64,000 bases of DNA, taken from contig MJCC01000009.1 of NCBI GenBank assembly GCA_001766655.1, positions 481,324 through 545,323 of the forward strand, in the 5' to 3' direction. Numbering within the stretch: position 1 is the stretch's first letter; each line of letters begins with the position of its first letter. This DNA comes from Phytomonas francai. Its lineage: Eukaryota; Euglenozoa; Kinetoplastea; Trypanosomatida; Trypanosomatidae. The notes beneath the pieces are model-generated. The model saw nothing but the letters and a program-made list of their open reading frames with translations. It did no database searches and was not told the DNA's origin. This document shows, in pieces, positions 29,703-39,889 of the stretch. The position numbers were made by a program, and so were the translations under genes.

Positions 29703-30614
29703 TTATTGAAACGCCTCGTGTTTGTCATCAGCGGAGACAAAGACGCCGGGACGTTTAAACTCCGGCGTGCAGGCGATATTATCCTTGAACCCCCAGAAAT
29801 ACATCCCGATTCCCTGTAAATTTAAGTGCCGGTGCTGAGCTTCATTATAAAGGCTGTAATGTGGACACATCAAGGAGCATCCCAGCAGCCAAGGGGCCAT
29901 CCACTCTTGAAAAAAAAACAAAATACGATCAAAAAATGCCGGCAAGGCCTGTAAAAAGAGAGGAATAGCATCCGCTTCCGAATGGATACAATCTTGGATA
30001 AAATCCCGCTCGTAAATCGACCCTGTCGCCACCTTTGCGTCTTGCTGACGAATGCAATAAAGGACCTTCGGATTGAACGAAATAATCGTCGTCTGTTCGT
30101 ACATATACTCAGGGTAACGCCGGTAGAGTGTGAGAATCTTGTCCACGCACTCACGAATATTCCGCAGGTCCTTCACCTCGATGAGGATCTTCGTGTGGCG
30201 CGCGAGGCAGAAAAGCACCACCTCCTCGAGCGTCGGCACCCGGATCTCCTTAGTCGGGTCCTCCACATAACGACAGGACCTGAGCTCCTGCAGGGTGAGC
30301 TCGTCGATGCGTTTGCGGCCTGAGATGCCCTCGAGCTGGCCGTCGGCGTAGTTGTCGTGGAAGACGACGACCTCGCCGTCCTTGGTCAGGCGGACGTCGC
30401 ACTCGATGCCGCTGCAGCCGTGGTCGATGGCGTACTGGAAGGCCGCCAACGTGTTCTCCGGTATCCCGCGCACGTTCCGGCAGCCGCGGTGGCCAAAGAC
30501 GAGGTTGCTCCAACTCAGCCGCTGCGGCCCCGAGGAGAGGCGGAGGCGGTGCAGGCGCAGCCACCCCAGCGCCAGGACCGCCGCCGTACAACAACACGCC
30601 AAGAGCGGCTTCAT
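29703..30614 (-). CDS. Membrane-anchored glycerophosphodiester phosphodiesterase
   Basis: From ATG 30614 (MKPLLACCC) the product has 303 residues; the frame is open to 30839 but the upstream part is a purine-rich leader giving a lysine/arginine run, so I prefer the later start. A hydrophobic anchor or signal occupies residues 3-18. The GDPD TIM-barrel follows, with catalytic HRG (VFGHRGCRNVRG), ENTLAAFQYAIDHG, metal ligands in IECDVRL, and HDN (VVVFHDNY), then TLEEVV and the ILIEVKD glutamate/lysine pair. Such enzymes cleave glycerophosphodiesters (or lysophospholipids, in GDE4/7) to glycerol 3-phosphate and an alcohol. The hydrophobic LPAFFDRILFFFQEWMAPWLLG segment before the end resembles the membrane-facing region of GDPD1/GDE4. 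The C-terminal half is intact. Confidence 0.9.
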   Translation of the reverse strand: MKPLLACCCTAAVLALGWLRLHRLRLSSGPQRLSWSNLVFGHRGCRNVRGIPENTLAAFQYAIDHGCSGIECDVRLTKDGEVVVFHDNYADGQLEGISGRKRIDELTLQELRSCRYVEDPTKEIRVPTLEEVVLFCLARHTKILIEVKDLRNIRECVDKILTLYRRYPEYMYEQTTIISFNPKVLYCIRQQDAKVATGSIYERDFIQDCIHSEADAIPLFLQALPAFFDRILFFFQEWMAPWLLGCSLMCPHYSLYNEAQHRHLNLQGIGMYFWGFKDNIACTPEFKRPGVFVSADDKHEAFQ

Positions 30615-30924
30615 GAGGGCCCTCCTTTTCCTTTCCTTCTCGCTTTCCCTCCTTCTTTTCCCTTTCCTATCTTCCTCTCTGTCTTTCTCTCTCGGCTGGA
30701 TGTGGTTACTTTTAAAGCAGTAGCAACGGTAAAAGAAGGAAGGGAAAAGGTAGGCCTGTTTCAAACCTGGCTCGGTGGTAGTTGTCACACCCTCTTTTTT
30801 GTCGCTGATTTCTTTGGTTGGATGTAACGGCGGAGTCACGCGCTTTGTAGATTTGAGGTTGTACTAGGGTAAAAAATGAATACAGAACTTTTGCTTTTGT
30901 TTTGGCTAGTATTGTTCCCTTTGC

Positions 30925-30964
<40 letters not shown>

Positions 30965-31468
30965 CCCTAATTGCGTTTCGTATTGAAAGGCACCCCCTAA
31001 GGAAAAAGAAAGAAATTTCAACAGGAAAGGGTTGAGATAAAAAATACAAAAGATAGATAAATAAACAACATGTTAGAACACATAACGCTAGATGCATGCA
31101 AAGGTCTAAGCTCATATAGATACTACGCTGCATACTACGTACGGTATTCAATAATTTAGTGATATGTGGGGGGAAAAAAAGAAGCAATCAAAATATCGGA
31201 TATTAAAGGGGAATCTAGATGGGAGAAAATATGAAAATAATGATGATTGGAAAGCAAACCTGAACCTTTTCAAGACCTACCACATAGCAACCCAAGTATT
31301 TGAAAGGAAAACAATAAGCTTTAATAAGATCAATGATGTAAAAGTGTAGTAGTAGTAGTAGACGATGATTTAAGCGAGTCACCTCATATCCCTTTGCGTT
31401 AGATTAGAGCATAATGATGACTTAGTAAGTTTAACTTCTTTTGTTTTTGTTGTCTATCGCTCTTGGCA
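30615..31468. other. Spacer with long homopurine tract and GT repeat
   Basis: About 850 bp. Next to the phosphodiesterase start (about 30621-30695) the sense strand is nearly pure purine (plus strand C/T). A (GT)n run lies at 30929-30963, and a short TAG repeat at about 31346-31362. No gene is seen. Confidence 0.65.
30929..30963. repeat. (GT)n microsatellite
   Basis: Uninterrupted run of about 17 GT units in the spacer upstream of the phosphodiesterase gene. Confidence 0.95.
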
Positions 31469-34400
31469 TTAGTGAAGAAACGGATCCATCGGAAGGGCAT
31501 CGTGGTGGTTCAGGTCGTTTCTGAGAATATCTTCCAGCATCTGCTTGAAGCCCCGATCCCCGCCGGAGAGCCAGTTCACCAAATCCGCCGCAAAGTACAA
31601 GTTGTGGTGAAGAGGCAACCAACTCAATCGTTTTTCGCGACTATCCATATAGAACCCTGTCTTGATAAGGTTTACAATATAATCCGGAAAAACTACATTA
31701 TACCGTCCAAAAGTGGCTGCCACCTGCTGCTGAAAGTTCTGTGCGTCAATCTGAATTTGCATGACCGTGATATCGTTTAACTTTCGCTTGAAAAGCTTAC
31801 TATACTCCCGCACCAGGGTCGTCTGCACACTAAAGATAAAACGCTGTAAAAAAGACGTATCCAACACCGGTGTTGGCATCGCCGGGCGACGCTCATTTAG
31901 GGTTTTCATTTCGGAAATAATATCCTTGACGTAGCTACTTTCATGAATTTCGTCTTTCTTTGGGCGAAGCTTCGCGATCTCCCCGCAAATTGCTTCCATT
32001 GGATAGATCGCCTGGCAAACGCAGTAAATGCACATATGCAGAAGCTCCATCGCGGCTCCGTAAAACGCTTTAACACGGCGAAAGTGCTCCTCTGCAAGAG
32101 AGCTCGGCAGAAGCTGCACAAGCGAAGATACTAAAGCCTCTTGTTGGAATACCAACGCAATACAGGATTCGCAAGCTACCACGCGATTCACTAATGCGTA
32201 ATAATGCGTTTTGCTGGCGTATTCTTGGCGAATACGATCCCATATTCGAGGTGGAAAACGGACCCATGCTGCCGCTGTATTGCCCTCACTTAATGGAATA
32301 TTTGTATTATTAGTACTACTAGTAAGCTGCTCGGGAAAATAAACACATCCATTTTCAGACCCTACAGCTTTTTCCGCAGAAATATGCATCTCCGTCAAAA
32401 TATCTTGTGTTCGCTGCGAAAAATCGTTCTGCCGCTCAATCGGAACGCTTTTTGAGATCGAAACAAAGTTGTCGGCAATGGTATAGATATAAAGACTTAC
32501 CAGATCACTTGTCCAGTTGATAATATTCGCTGCTAGAGGTGGGTATCGAATAACTACACGAGCTGCGTATTCAGTTAAGGTTTTGCTCAACAAAATCGCA
32601 CTTGAGGTTAAAACAGTTGGAGGAATTGATACGCGAGCCGATAAGCTCCCCCCAAGGAGAGCTTCCCCAAGAGCTTCTGTAACTATGCTATTATTATTGC
32701 TGTCATTATCATTATTATTCAGAGAAGAGCCATGCACATCAACAAAAGAACCTAACCCAGACGTGGTGCCCGCCTCTTGTGAAGTAATAATGGAAATAAT
32801 ATTAGAATTGCTATTCGCAGCATTATTATTACTAATAACGCTCGCACTGCACAGACTTCCGGAATCCAAACTTTTTTTAACCTTCGTCCAGTACTGCCCG
32901 AAGGTCTCGGTCTGGATAAACACGCTTAGATCCGGTGGATCGATCACCTCGGCCGCGTAAAATGGATTTTCCAACGCCGCTTCCCTTCCTTCCCCATTTT
33001 CATTTTCCCTTTGAGCGTTTTCCACGTAATCCTTTACCGCTTTTATAGAGACCTGATATGGTTTCGAAGAAATCGGTCGTACTACGCTCAGGGAAAGCGC
33101 AGAGAGATCTGACATACTCCAGTTATCCTCTGTCATCCACCAAAGCACCTCCACGGCCTTTGGAAGCTGAAAATGCAAGGCGACAAACCGCTCTAAACGT
33201 TCTTGAATCTGCCTATGCGCAAATTTGAGCTCCGCGCGATCGATGCCCGTTATTTTCACCGCCTCTAGAAGCATATCTATCACCACAAAAAGATGCAAGC
33301 CGCGGGTAATGTCGAGCTGTTCAACCTTCATGTGCGTAACTGTTAGTGTAAGCTTCTGTAAAAGATCGTTTCCAATACGATGGCCGATGCCTTTCACACA
33401 GTGCAAAACATCCGCATGTACAGCGGCAAAATCGGAATCCCTCCGACGACTTTCCTTGCTATGCAAACGAATAATCCTGGCGTACATATAAAGAAAATCA
33501 ACAAGTTTTGCGGCCATCTGGCAAAAACATAATAAAAGGTGTTTGGGTTGGATTCCCTCTGCAAGGTCCGCGATGGAGGCAGATTCATCCTTGAGCTGAG
33601 ATATTTCTAGCAAAGATTTCGTAAGAATCTGCGCAGCAATACACCAAAGAAACTGAGCGATTTGATTTCCAAGATCACGGGGTGTTTTCCCTACCATCAC
33701 CGTCGAAGATCCCACAAGATTGCAATAAGTTGATTCCACAAAACGATGCGTAAGGCACTTGTCTAAAGCAACCTCCACACATTCCCCTACAAGTTGGGGG
33801 TTTCTCTGATACGAACGCCAGTCATTGATCATTTCTTTTATGGAATGAACCCCCATAAGGCGATTTTCGATCTCTATGCTGTTCTCCTCTTCCTCTTTGT
33901 GCAAAAGCCTCATCGCATCGGTGAGTCTCCCGCTCGAAATCAGCGCAGCGAACTGATTCCGTCTCCATACAATTCTATCAATCGCTTCTATTAAATTTAA
34001 AGTATCGGCAACGTTTCCGCGTGTCCGAATGAGACCAAGCAGAGTAACCTGTGAGGCTGCCAATGCTTTTGATCTTCTAATTCCAGTCCTCGCCTTCTTG
34101 CAGTCGCTCGAAGTCTGCAAAAGTGAATCGTTTACGCTTCGAATCTCCTCAACCCCCCTCACAAACTCTGCGTAATGAGCGAGCACACGCCTCTCGAGGG
34201 TCGTGCTCACGATAGCGCACTTCTGATGGAGATCTAAAATACGGGTATTCATCCCTTCCTGCTCGTTTTGGACTTCCTCCTCTATATCGCAGTAAGAAGG
34301 GACGAGGTGCATCAATTCGTATTTCACAGCATCGTAGGTGCAGTCAAAATACTTACGATCAACCTGCAATTGCACCTGCTCGTCAGTTAACATCTCTTCC

Positions 34401-34660
34401 TCATGCGACTCCATCATCATCACTTCACTATGCTCGCTATCCCTCATATGTGTATCGCTTTCTGGATGAGGCTCCTCCCCCTCGTGTTTGTGGTCATTAT
34501 GTTTAAAATTTCCATTTGATTCTCCTTCGTCTTTTTTGTCAAGTTTGAGTGGATCCATGCGGATGTCTTTTAATGTCTTTTTGGTAAATCGGTATCCTTT
34601 TTTGACACGATGAACCGTGCCCTTGAACGCAGACCTAAACTGATCCGAAAATTCGTCCAT
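31469..34660 (-). CDS. VPS50/syndetin-like subunit of the EARP tethering complex
   Basis: A 1063-residue protein. After a charged N-terminal tail (1-100) comes YFDCTYDAVKYELMHL (104-119), the start of the VPS50 homology, then helices with ETLERRVLAHYAEFVRGVEE-type coiled coil and a leucine-rich LLGLIRTRGNVADTL region, as in the CATCHR N-terminus. Near the C-terminus, MQIQIDAQNFQQQV followed by DYIVNLIKTGFYM resembles the DUF2451 region of syndetin (MQLDFQQF ... FVETYIKAYYL). EARP (VPS50-51-52-53) tethers endosome-derived carriers during recycling. A low-complexity Asn/Ser-rich insert lies at about 645-700. Whole length agrees with the family (about 950-1000). Other CATCHR subunits (VPS54, exocyst) are the alternatives. 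Confidence 0.72.
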   Translation of the reverse strand: MDEFSDQFRSAFKGTVHRVKKGYRFTKKTLKDIRMDPLKLDKKDEGESNGNFKHNDHKHEGEEPHPESDTHMRDSEHSEVMMMESHEEEMLTDEQVQLQVDRKYFDCTYDAVKYELMHLVPSYCDIEEEVQNEQEGMNTRILDLHQKCAIVSTTLERRVLAHYAEFVRGVEEIRSVNDSLLQTSSDCKKARTGIRRSKALAASQVTLLGLIRTRGNVADTLNLIEAIDRIVWRRNQFAALISSGRLTDAMRLLHKEEEENSIEIENRLMGVHSIKEMINDWRSYQRNPQLVGECVEVALDKCLTHRFVESTYCNLVGSSTVMVGKTPRDLGNQIAQFLWCIAAQILTKSLLEISQLKDESASIADLAEGIQPKHLLLCFCQMAAKLVDFLYMYARIIRLHSKESRRRDSDFAAVHADVLHCVKGIGHRIGNDLLQKLTLTVTHMKVEQLDITRGLHLFVVIDMLLEAVKITGIDRAELKFAHRQIQERLERFVALHFQLPKAVEVLWWMTEDNWSMSDLSALSLSVVRPISSKPYQVSIKAVKDYVENAQRENENGEGREAALENPFYAAEVIDPPDLSVFIQTETFGQYWTKVKKSLDSGSLCSASVISNNNAANSNSNIISIITSQEAGTTSGLGSFVDVHGSSLNNNDNDSNNNSIVTEALGEALLGGSLSARVSIPPTVLTSSAILLSKTLTEYAARVVIRYPPLAANIINWTSDLVSLYIYTIADNFVSISKSVPIERQNDFSQRTQDILTEMHISAEKAVGSENGCVYFPEQLTSSTNNTNIPLSEGNTAAAWVRFPPRIWDRIRQEYASKTHYYALVNRVVACESCIALVFQQEALVSSLVQLLPSSLAEEHFRRVKAFYGAAMELLHMCIYCVCQAIYPMEAICGEIAKLRPKKDEIHESSYVKDIISEMKTLNERRPAMPTPVLDTSFLQRFIFSVQTTLVREYSKLFKRKLNDITVMQIQIDAQNFQQQVAATFGRYNVVFPDYIVNLIKTGFYMDSREKRLSWLPLHHNLYFAADLVNWLSGGDRGFKQMLEDILRNDLNHHDALPMDPFLH

Positions 34661-35021
34661 TCCCTTTTTGTTCCTTTTTCTCGATTTTGAGGAGAGAAAA
34701 AAGAGGGAGAGGAGGGGGGAATGCCTCCGCTCTCGTGCGTGTATGACTTAAACAAATATTAGTAATATATATATATACAATGAAAAAATTAAAAGTCCTG
34801 ATAGTGATATTATGGACTCAAAGCACAGCAATTAATCTGTAACTTTTCCGAAATCCTACTAAGGATATGTATTTTCCCTGTAATAATAAAGAGATGAGGT
34901 TTGGTAAATTGAAACACAAATAACAAAATAGTTCAATTGAGTGCTGCTGATGTAATGTTTGCTTCCATAATAGGAAATAGGTATACATATATCATTAAAT
35001 TCAAGAGTTTATCTATCTATC

Positions 35022-35052
<31 letters not shown>

Positions 35053-35270
35053 GTTCTAGTTCTATTCTATTATTGTTGCATGTAAACGCCTCCTCTAGAT
35101 TCAACGGATAGTATTGGCAAAAGGCAAAAGATGCTGAAGCAATACATCTTTTCCTGTTCTATTGGAACCAAAAAAGAAAGAGGTAAAAATATTTTCGATG
35201 AATACCCGTCCAAACCATTCTCAAGTAAGCTAATTCCTTGGAAAGTAGTAAAAGAGGCTGGAGGTGCGGA
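34661..35270. other. Spacer with TA microsatellites
   Basis: 610 bp, AT-rich, with TA runs at about 34766-34777 and 35023-35049. No gene seen. Confidence 0.6.
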
Positions 35271-38200
35271 TTATTCAGCTCCTTGCTCCCGCAGGCGTCT
35301 CCACACCTCAAGCTGCTCCTGTTGCTTATCAAAACACACCTGCATGAGCTCCTGCGAACTGCGCAACTCCTCAAGTTTGGACAGCAAACCTTGCTCCCGC
35401 AGCTCCGCCTCGGCGAGAGCTGTCTCACTAATATGCTTGAGTGATTCCAAATTCGCACACTGCTCGTGAAGCGTGGAGATCTCGGAGTTTAGCGCCTGAT
35501 CACGGCTGAGAGCCGCCGTCTCGGCATCCCTTGCCCGCTGAAGCTTCTCTGCCAGGCTAGCCATCTTGTGATTTTGGCCCGCGAGGTACTGCTGCAGGCG
35601 CTGGAGCTCGTGGTTTGCCGCGTCGAGCCGGGCCTGCAGCCTCTCCAGCCTCGCCGTGTCCGCCGCGTGGGCGCGCTGGAGGTCCGCCAACGCGCGTGTG
35701 TGGCCCTCCTGCACCCCCTCCAGCCTCCCGCGGGCGCCGTCCACCTGCTGCTGCAGCGCCCGCAGCTGTGCCACGGCCTCCTCGCGGGCCTCCTCCGCCC
35801 GCCGCAGACGCGCCGAGGCCTCCAGGAGCTCGGCCCGCCCCGCCGCCGCGCCGTCCTTGTGCTGCGTCAGGAGCCGCTGCAGGGCCGTGAGCTCCGCGCG
35901 CAGCTCCCGCGCCTCGTCCGCGCGCGCTCGGCGCCCCGCGGCGCTGTCGCGCAGCCGGCGCTCGACGGCCTCCCGCTGCCGACGCGCGTCCTCGAGGTCG
36001 CGCTCAAGCGCCACCCCACGAAGCTCCGCGGCGTCGCGCTGCGCCTGTACTGCCTGCAGCTGCTTTCGAAGATGCGCAATCTCGACCTTCGCGCACTCAA
36101 GCTCGACGGTCGCCGAGTGAAGGGCGGCATCCTTTTCCTGCAGAGCGCAAGCGCTCATCTCCTTCTCACGGCGGCATTCAAAGGCCCCTTCGGCGGCAGT
36201 CTGGCGAGATTCCGCGAGCTCCGCACGATGCCCTTCCCGCAGTTGTGCGATCTCTTTACGGTGGCGGTTGAGGGCCTCATCCATCGCAAAATCGTGCTCC
36301 GCTTTGGTTTTTTCAAGCTCAAGAATCATCCGCTCCGCCTGTTCACGTGCCCTCAACTCGTGCTCGTGTTTAAGCCGCTGGCAAATAATCCAGCTGCTGT
36401 GGAGATGACGCTTCATCAGTTGCACAGTTTCGCGGTAAAACGCGGTCATCAGATCTGACAATATCAGCTTCATCGTGATCGCCTCCTCCGCGTATTCGGC
36501 ACTGCGCGAAGAAATGTTACTACAAGCTAAGCGACGGCGCAGCTCATTGCAAGCATTCCGCGCGGAGGCCGCATCGTCTTGCGCCGCGGTTACTTGGAGT
36601 TGCAGATCTGCGCATTTCTGCTTTAACGCGGCGGCGTTTTCGATAGTGTCCTTATAAAAGCCCTTTTGTGAGTCAAATGTCTCCCGATTTTGCGTCTTTG
36701 AGGCTCTTAAAGCAGCCTCTGCCACCTGCAGATCTTTTAAGAGCGCAGATTCACGTTGTTGACTAGCTTTCTCCACACTTGATGCTAAATTGACCTTTTC
36801 TTCAAGCTGTTTAATCAGTACCTCCATCCTGTTCTTTTCTTTCTTGAATTTCCTACGTAGAGCGTTCGTAGAGGAAACTTCAGATTCCAAGCGCTCAGCC
36901 CAGCTGTTCGCAGACGCCTTCTCTTTTTCAAGAGCCACAAGAACCTTGCGCAGTTCCTCTTTGGATGCAAAATATTTTTTTTCTATCAATTTTAGTGTTT
37001 CCTGATGGCTCTGCAACTCGGCTTGGAGCTCCTCCAACCTTTGTCGTGCATCGGTACTAAGCTCCTTCGCCATTTTGGCCTCCGCCTCTTTGTTGTGCAG
37101 GCCCATTTCAAGTTCCGAAATGTGCTCCTGTAAGCCAGAAACGGTCAGCTGCTCAAGCTCCCTATGGTGCTGCAGTTTCTCTTGCAAGACTAAATTCTTG
37201 CTTTGCTCTTCGTTTAGATGAGGCAAGATAGTTGCTCTCTCCCTCTGCAGCGTAGCAATCGTTTCATCTCGGCTTTCGAGAGCTTGCTGGAATTCCTCCG
37301 ATTTCTTACGCGCCAGCTCTTCAATTTCCTTAGCGTGCTCAGCAGTACGCTTGAATTCAGCCGAACGGCTCTCCAGCTCCCCATGTAAGCGCAACACTTC
37401 GTCTTGAGCGGTTTTCAGGGCATTCTGCGCGGCCTCAGTATGCTGATGGGCTTTCTTCAGGGCCGTTTGCCCCTCCATAGCCTGAGCCTCCGCCTGCTCC
37501 ATACGGTGGTGGAGCTTGTCGATTTCAATCTCACGCAAAGCAAGCTCCCGCCTGGAGTGCTTCTCAGCTTCTTGCTGCTCGGCGATTTGTCGATCCAGGA
37601 TCTGGATACGAGCCTCCTGAGCCTGCTCATGACTCTGAACCTTCGCGATGGAGTCCTCTAATTTGCGTACGATACTATCACGCTCGGCGACGGCAGCCTC
37701 CGCGCGAATCAGGGCACTTTTCACTGCGTCCCGGTCGCGTTCTACCGCCTCCATGCGAAGACGATGCTGCGCTTCCTCCTGCCGTTGGGCAACGTGACAT
37801 TGCTCCTGATTGAAAATTTTGCTATTCGCATCCTCCAAATTTGTTTTCAACGCCGCAATGGTCTCCTCCTTCGAGGCCAGAGAACTCTGCAAACAGACAA
37901 GCTCACTCTTTAGCTGACGCGTGTGCTCAGCGTACCGCTCGAGATCCTGCGAAAGACTCTTTTTGGCACCAATGTGATCTAAGAGCTCTGCTTGAGAGCG
38001 CTCTAAACGGGAAAGTGCATTTTGTATCTCGGCATCTTTGTTACGGCAAAGCGCCTCCATAGCGGATGCGTGTTCGTATTTCTGCTCTTTAAGCGCCTTG
38101 TCGTGGATGAGCTCGAGCCTCCGTATTTCTTCCTCTTTGTCCCGCAGGCGTTGCCAATTAGTCTGAGTAGCTGCCTGATGCTCCTCAATTTTGACGCGCA

Positions 38201-39509
38201 GAGCAGTCACCTCTTGACTGATGGCATGTTGGGTTTCCTGCTGTTTCAGCTGCGCCTGCTTGAGCTCATGCCTCAAGCGCTCATTTTCCTCCTTGTAAGC
38301 AGACACAGAGGCATTAGATGTTGTAACCTGATCTCTAAGGGTACTACTTGTCAATGTTGTGTTATCCTTAAGTGTGCTAAGAGCTGTTGTCGCAGCATGT
38401 AGTGCGCTCTCTCTATCTTCTAACTGTCGACGGTAGCACTCGACCTCCTCTGAGTGGTGTTTGACCTTCTCATTTGTTACTTCTAACTGCGCCTGAAGTG
38501 ATCGTTCAGTTGCCTCCGCTTGCACTTTCAGCCGTTCAAACATAATACGAGTCTCTTGTAGAGTCTCCATCGCTTGCCGCAACTGGTCCTCCTTGGAGGC
38601 AATCGTACGACTCATTTCAGTCTGGGTGTCAGTAGCCTTTCTAGAAGTTTCCTTCCACGACTGAACGTCCTGGGACGCCGTCTCCACGACGTGCTCCAGC
38701 TCCTGTTTCTTCTGCCGTAACTCACACACCATCTTGTCACTAGACTCTCGCTGAGTAATGGCCTCTTGAAGGCTTTGCTGACGTTCATTCAGAGCCCTCG
38801 TTAGCCTGTCGATTTCTTCCTTCATCGCATGAAGCTTCTGTTCTAGTTCCTCTGTGCTGCACTTATGTTTAGTAGCATTTTCCTCACATTTTGTCTCAAG
38901 CTGACCGACGCGGTACTCATGTTCTTGTCGAGGGATCGAGTCCTCGAGTTGTTTTCGAAGAAGGGTTACCGTCCCATTCAGCTCACGTATATTATCTTCA
39001 GACAACTGAACCTTATTTTGGAGTTCCGATGCCGTCGCCAGATAGGTATTTGCTTCTCTTTCTAAACGTTCCTGCTTGGTATCTGCTTCTTTCAGCTTTA
39101 TATCGCACTCTTCTAGTCGATTCCTTAATTTTGCTATCACTTCAACGTGCTCTTCAGCGTCTCTTTGAAGCTTGTCATACGCTGAAGATAACTTACTGGA
39201 GATCGCTTGCAACTCCTTGTCTTTGGCTTGTAGATCACTCTTAAGCGTCTCGTTCATCGATAGGAGGTTACTGATGACGACTTCGTTCTCGGTGATCCTA
39301 TCTTTGAGTTGAATATAAGCTGTGATTTTTTCCTGTATTTCTGACTTGAGTTTTTTGATTTTCGATTTAAACTGGTCATCGTTTCTTTTATGGGAAACCC
39401 TCAGGTCCTCCATCCCCTTTATAAGCTTCTGTATCTGATTGTCCTTATCATTGATTACGCGAAGGTACTCCGCCAAAAGCTGCCCAACATGGTCGCTTGT
39501 CATTAGCAA
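35271..39509 (-). CDS. Giant coiled-coil protein
   Basis: A 1412-residue protein that is coiled coil along nearly its whole length, with heptads rich in Leu, Glu, Gln, Lys and Arg from about residue 10 to 1405. No globular domain, GRIP domain or C-terminal membrane anchor is visible; the C-terminus is QEQLEVWRRLREQGAE. It could be a golgin-, basal body- or cytoskeleton-type scaffold, but coiled coil alone does not allow a family call. The 3' portion (35570-36050, encoding about residues 1150-1315) is markedly GC-rich and Ala/Arg-rich compared with the AT-richer 5' portion, so composition shifts within one gene. The frame is uninterrupted and reads in the same direction as its neighbours. Confidence 0.9.
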   Translation of the reverse strand: MLMTSDHVGQLLAEYLRVINDKDNQIQKLIKGMEDLRVSHKRNDDQFKSKIKKLKSEIQEKITAYIQLKDRITENEVVISNLLSMNETLKSDLQAKDKELQAISSKLSSAYDKLQRDAEEHVEVIAKLRNRLEECDIKLKEADTKQERLEREANTYLATASELQNKVQLSEDNIRELNGTVTLLRKQLEDSIPRQEHEYRVGQLETKCEENATKHKCSTEELEQKLHAMKEEIDRLTRALNERQQSLQEAITQRESSDKMVCELRQKKQELEHVVETASQDVQSWKETSRKATDTQTEMSRTIASKEDQLRQAMETLQETRIMFERLKVQAEATERSLQAQLEVTNEKVKHHSEEVECYRRQLEDRESALHAATTALSTLKDNTTLTSSTLRDQVTTSNASVSAYKEENERLRHELKQAQLKQQETQHAISQEVTALRVKIEEHQAATQTNWQRLRDKEEEIRRLELIHDKALKEQKYEHASAMEALCRNKDAEIQNALSRLERSQAELLDHIGAKKSLSQDLERYAEHTRQLKSELVCLQSSLASKEETIAALKTNLEDANSKIFNQEQCHVAQRQEEAQHRLRMEAVERDRDAVKSALIRAEAAVAERDSIVRKLEDSIAKVQSHEQAQEARIQILDRQIAEQQEAEKHSRRELALREIEIDKLHHRMEQAEAQAMEGQTALKKAHQHTEAAQNALKTAQDEVLRLHGELESRSAEFKRTAEHAKEIEELARKKSEEFQQALESRDETIATLQRERATILPHLNEEQSKNLVLQEKLQHHRELEQLTVSGLQEHISELEMGLHNKEAEAKMAKELSTDARQRLEELQAELQSHQETLKLIEKKYFASKEELRKVLVALEKEKASANSWAERLESEVSSTNALRRKFKKEKNRMEVLIKQLEEKVNLASSVEKASQQRESALLKDLQVAEAALRASKTQNRETFDSQKGFYKDTIENAAALKQKCADLQLQVTAAQDDAASARNACNELRRRLACSNISSRSAEYAEEAITMKLILSDLMTAFYRETVQLMKRHLHSSWIICQRLKHEHELRAREQAERMILELEKTKAEHDFAMDEALNRHRKEIAQLREGHRAELAESRQTAAEGAFECRREKEMSACALQEKDAALHSATVELECAKVEIAHLRKQLQAVQAQRDAAELRGVALERDLEDARRQREAVERRLRDSAAGRRARADEARELRAELTALQRLLTQHKDGAAAGRAELLEASARLRRAEEAREEAVAQLRALQQQVDGARGRLEGVQEGHTRALADLQRAHAADTARLERLQARLDAANHELQRLQQYLAGQNHKMASLAEKLQRARDAETAALSRDQALNSEISTLHEQCANLESLKHISETALAEAELREQGLLSKLEELRSSQELMQVCFDKQQEQLEVWRRLREQGAE

Positions 39510-39889
39510 TTTGTTAATAGCGTCTAAAAATAAGGAAGCTAACTAAAAATAGTAAGAAAGAGATTTTCGAAATCCTATAAATGATACAGAAAGAGATCTA
39601 TGTCAAAAAGTCTAATTATTTTGGTTGTGTTAAACACTACCTCTAAGAACAATAGTAGGAATATATATTTAGAAAAAAAAAGGAGAATACATGTGCTCTC
39701 TTGATATTAATTTCTGAGATCCGTATTATTTGCTCGCCTCTCTTTCCAAATTGTCGACATATACAAGATGAAAATACTGTACACCATGCGAAAAGAATTA
39801 AAAATTCATTAATGTAGGCAATAGCTTCATCTAGAATTAAAACGTGAATAAGGTGTGGGCACAGAGTAAAGCAAAAGGCATGGAAAACG
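39510..39889. other. Spacer, no gene seen
   Basis: 380 bp, AT-rich, with short A-runs only. Confidence 0.6.
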
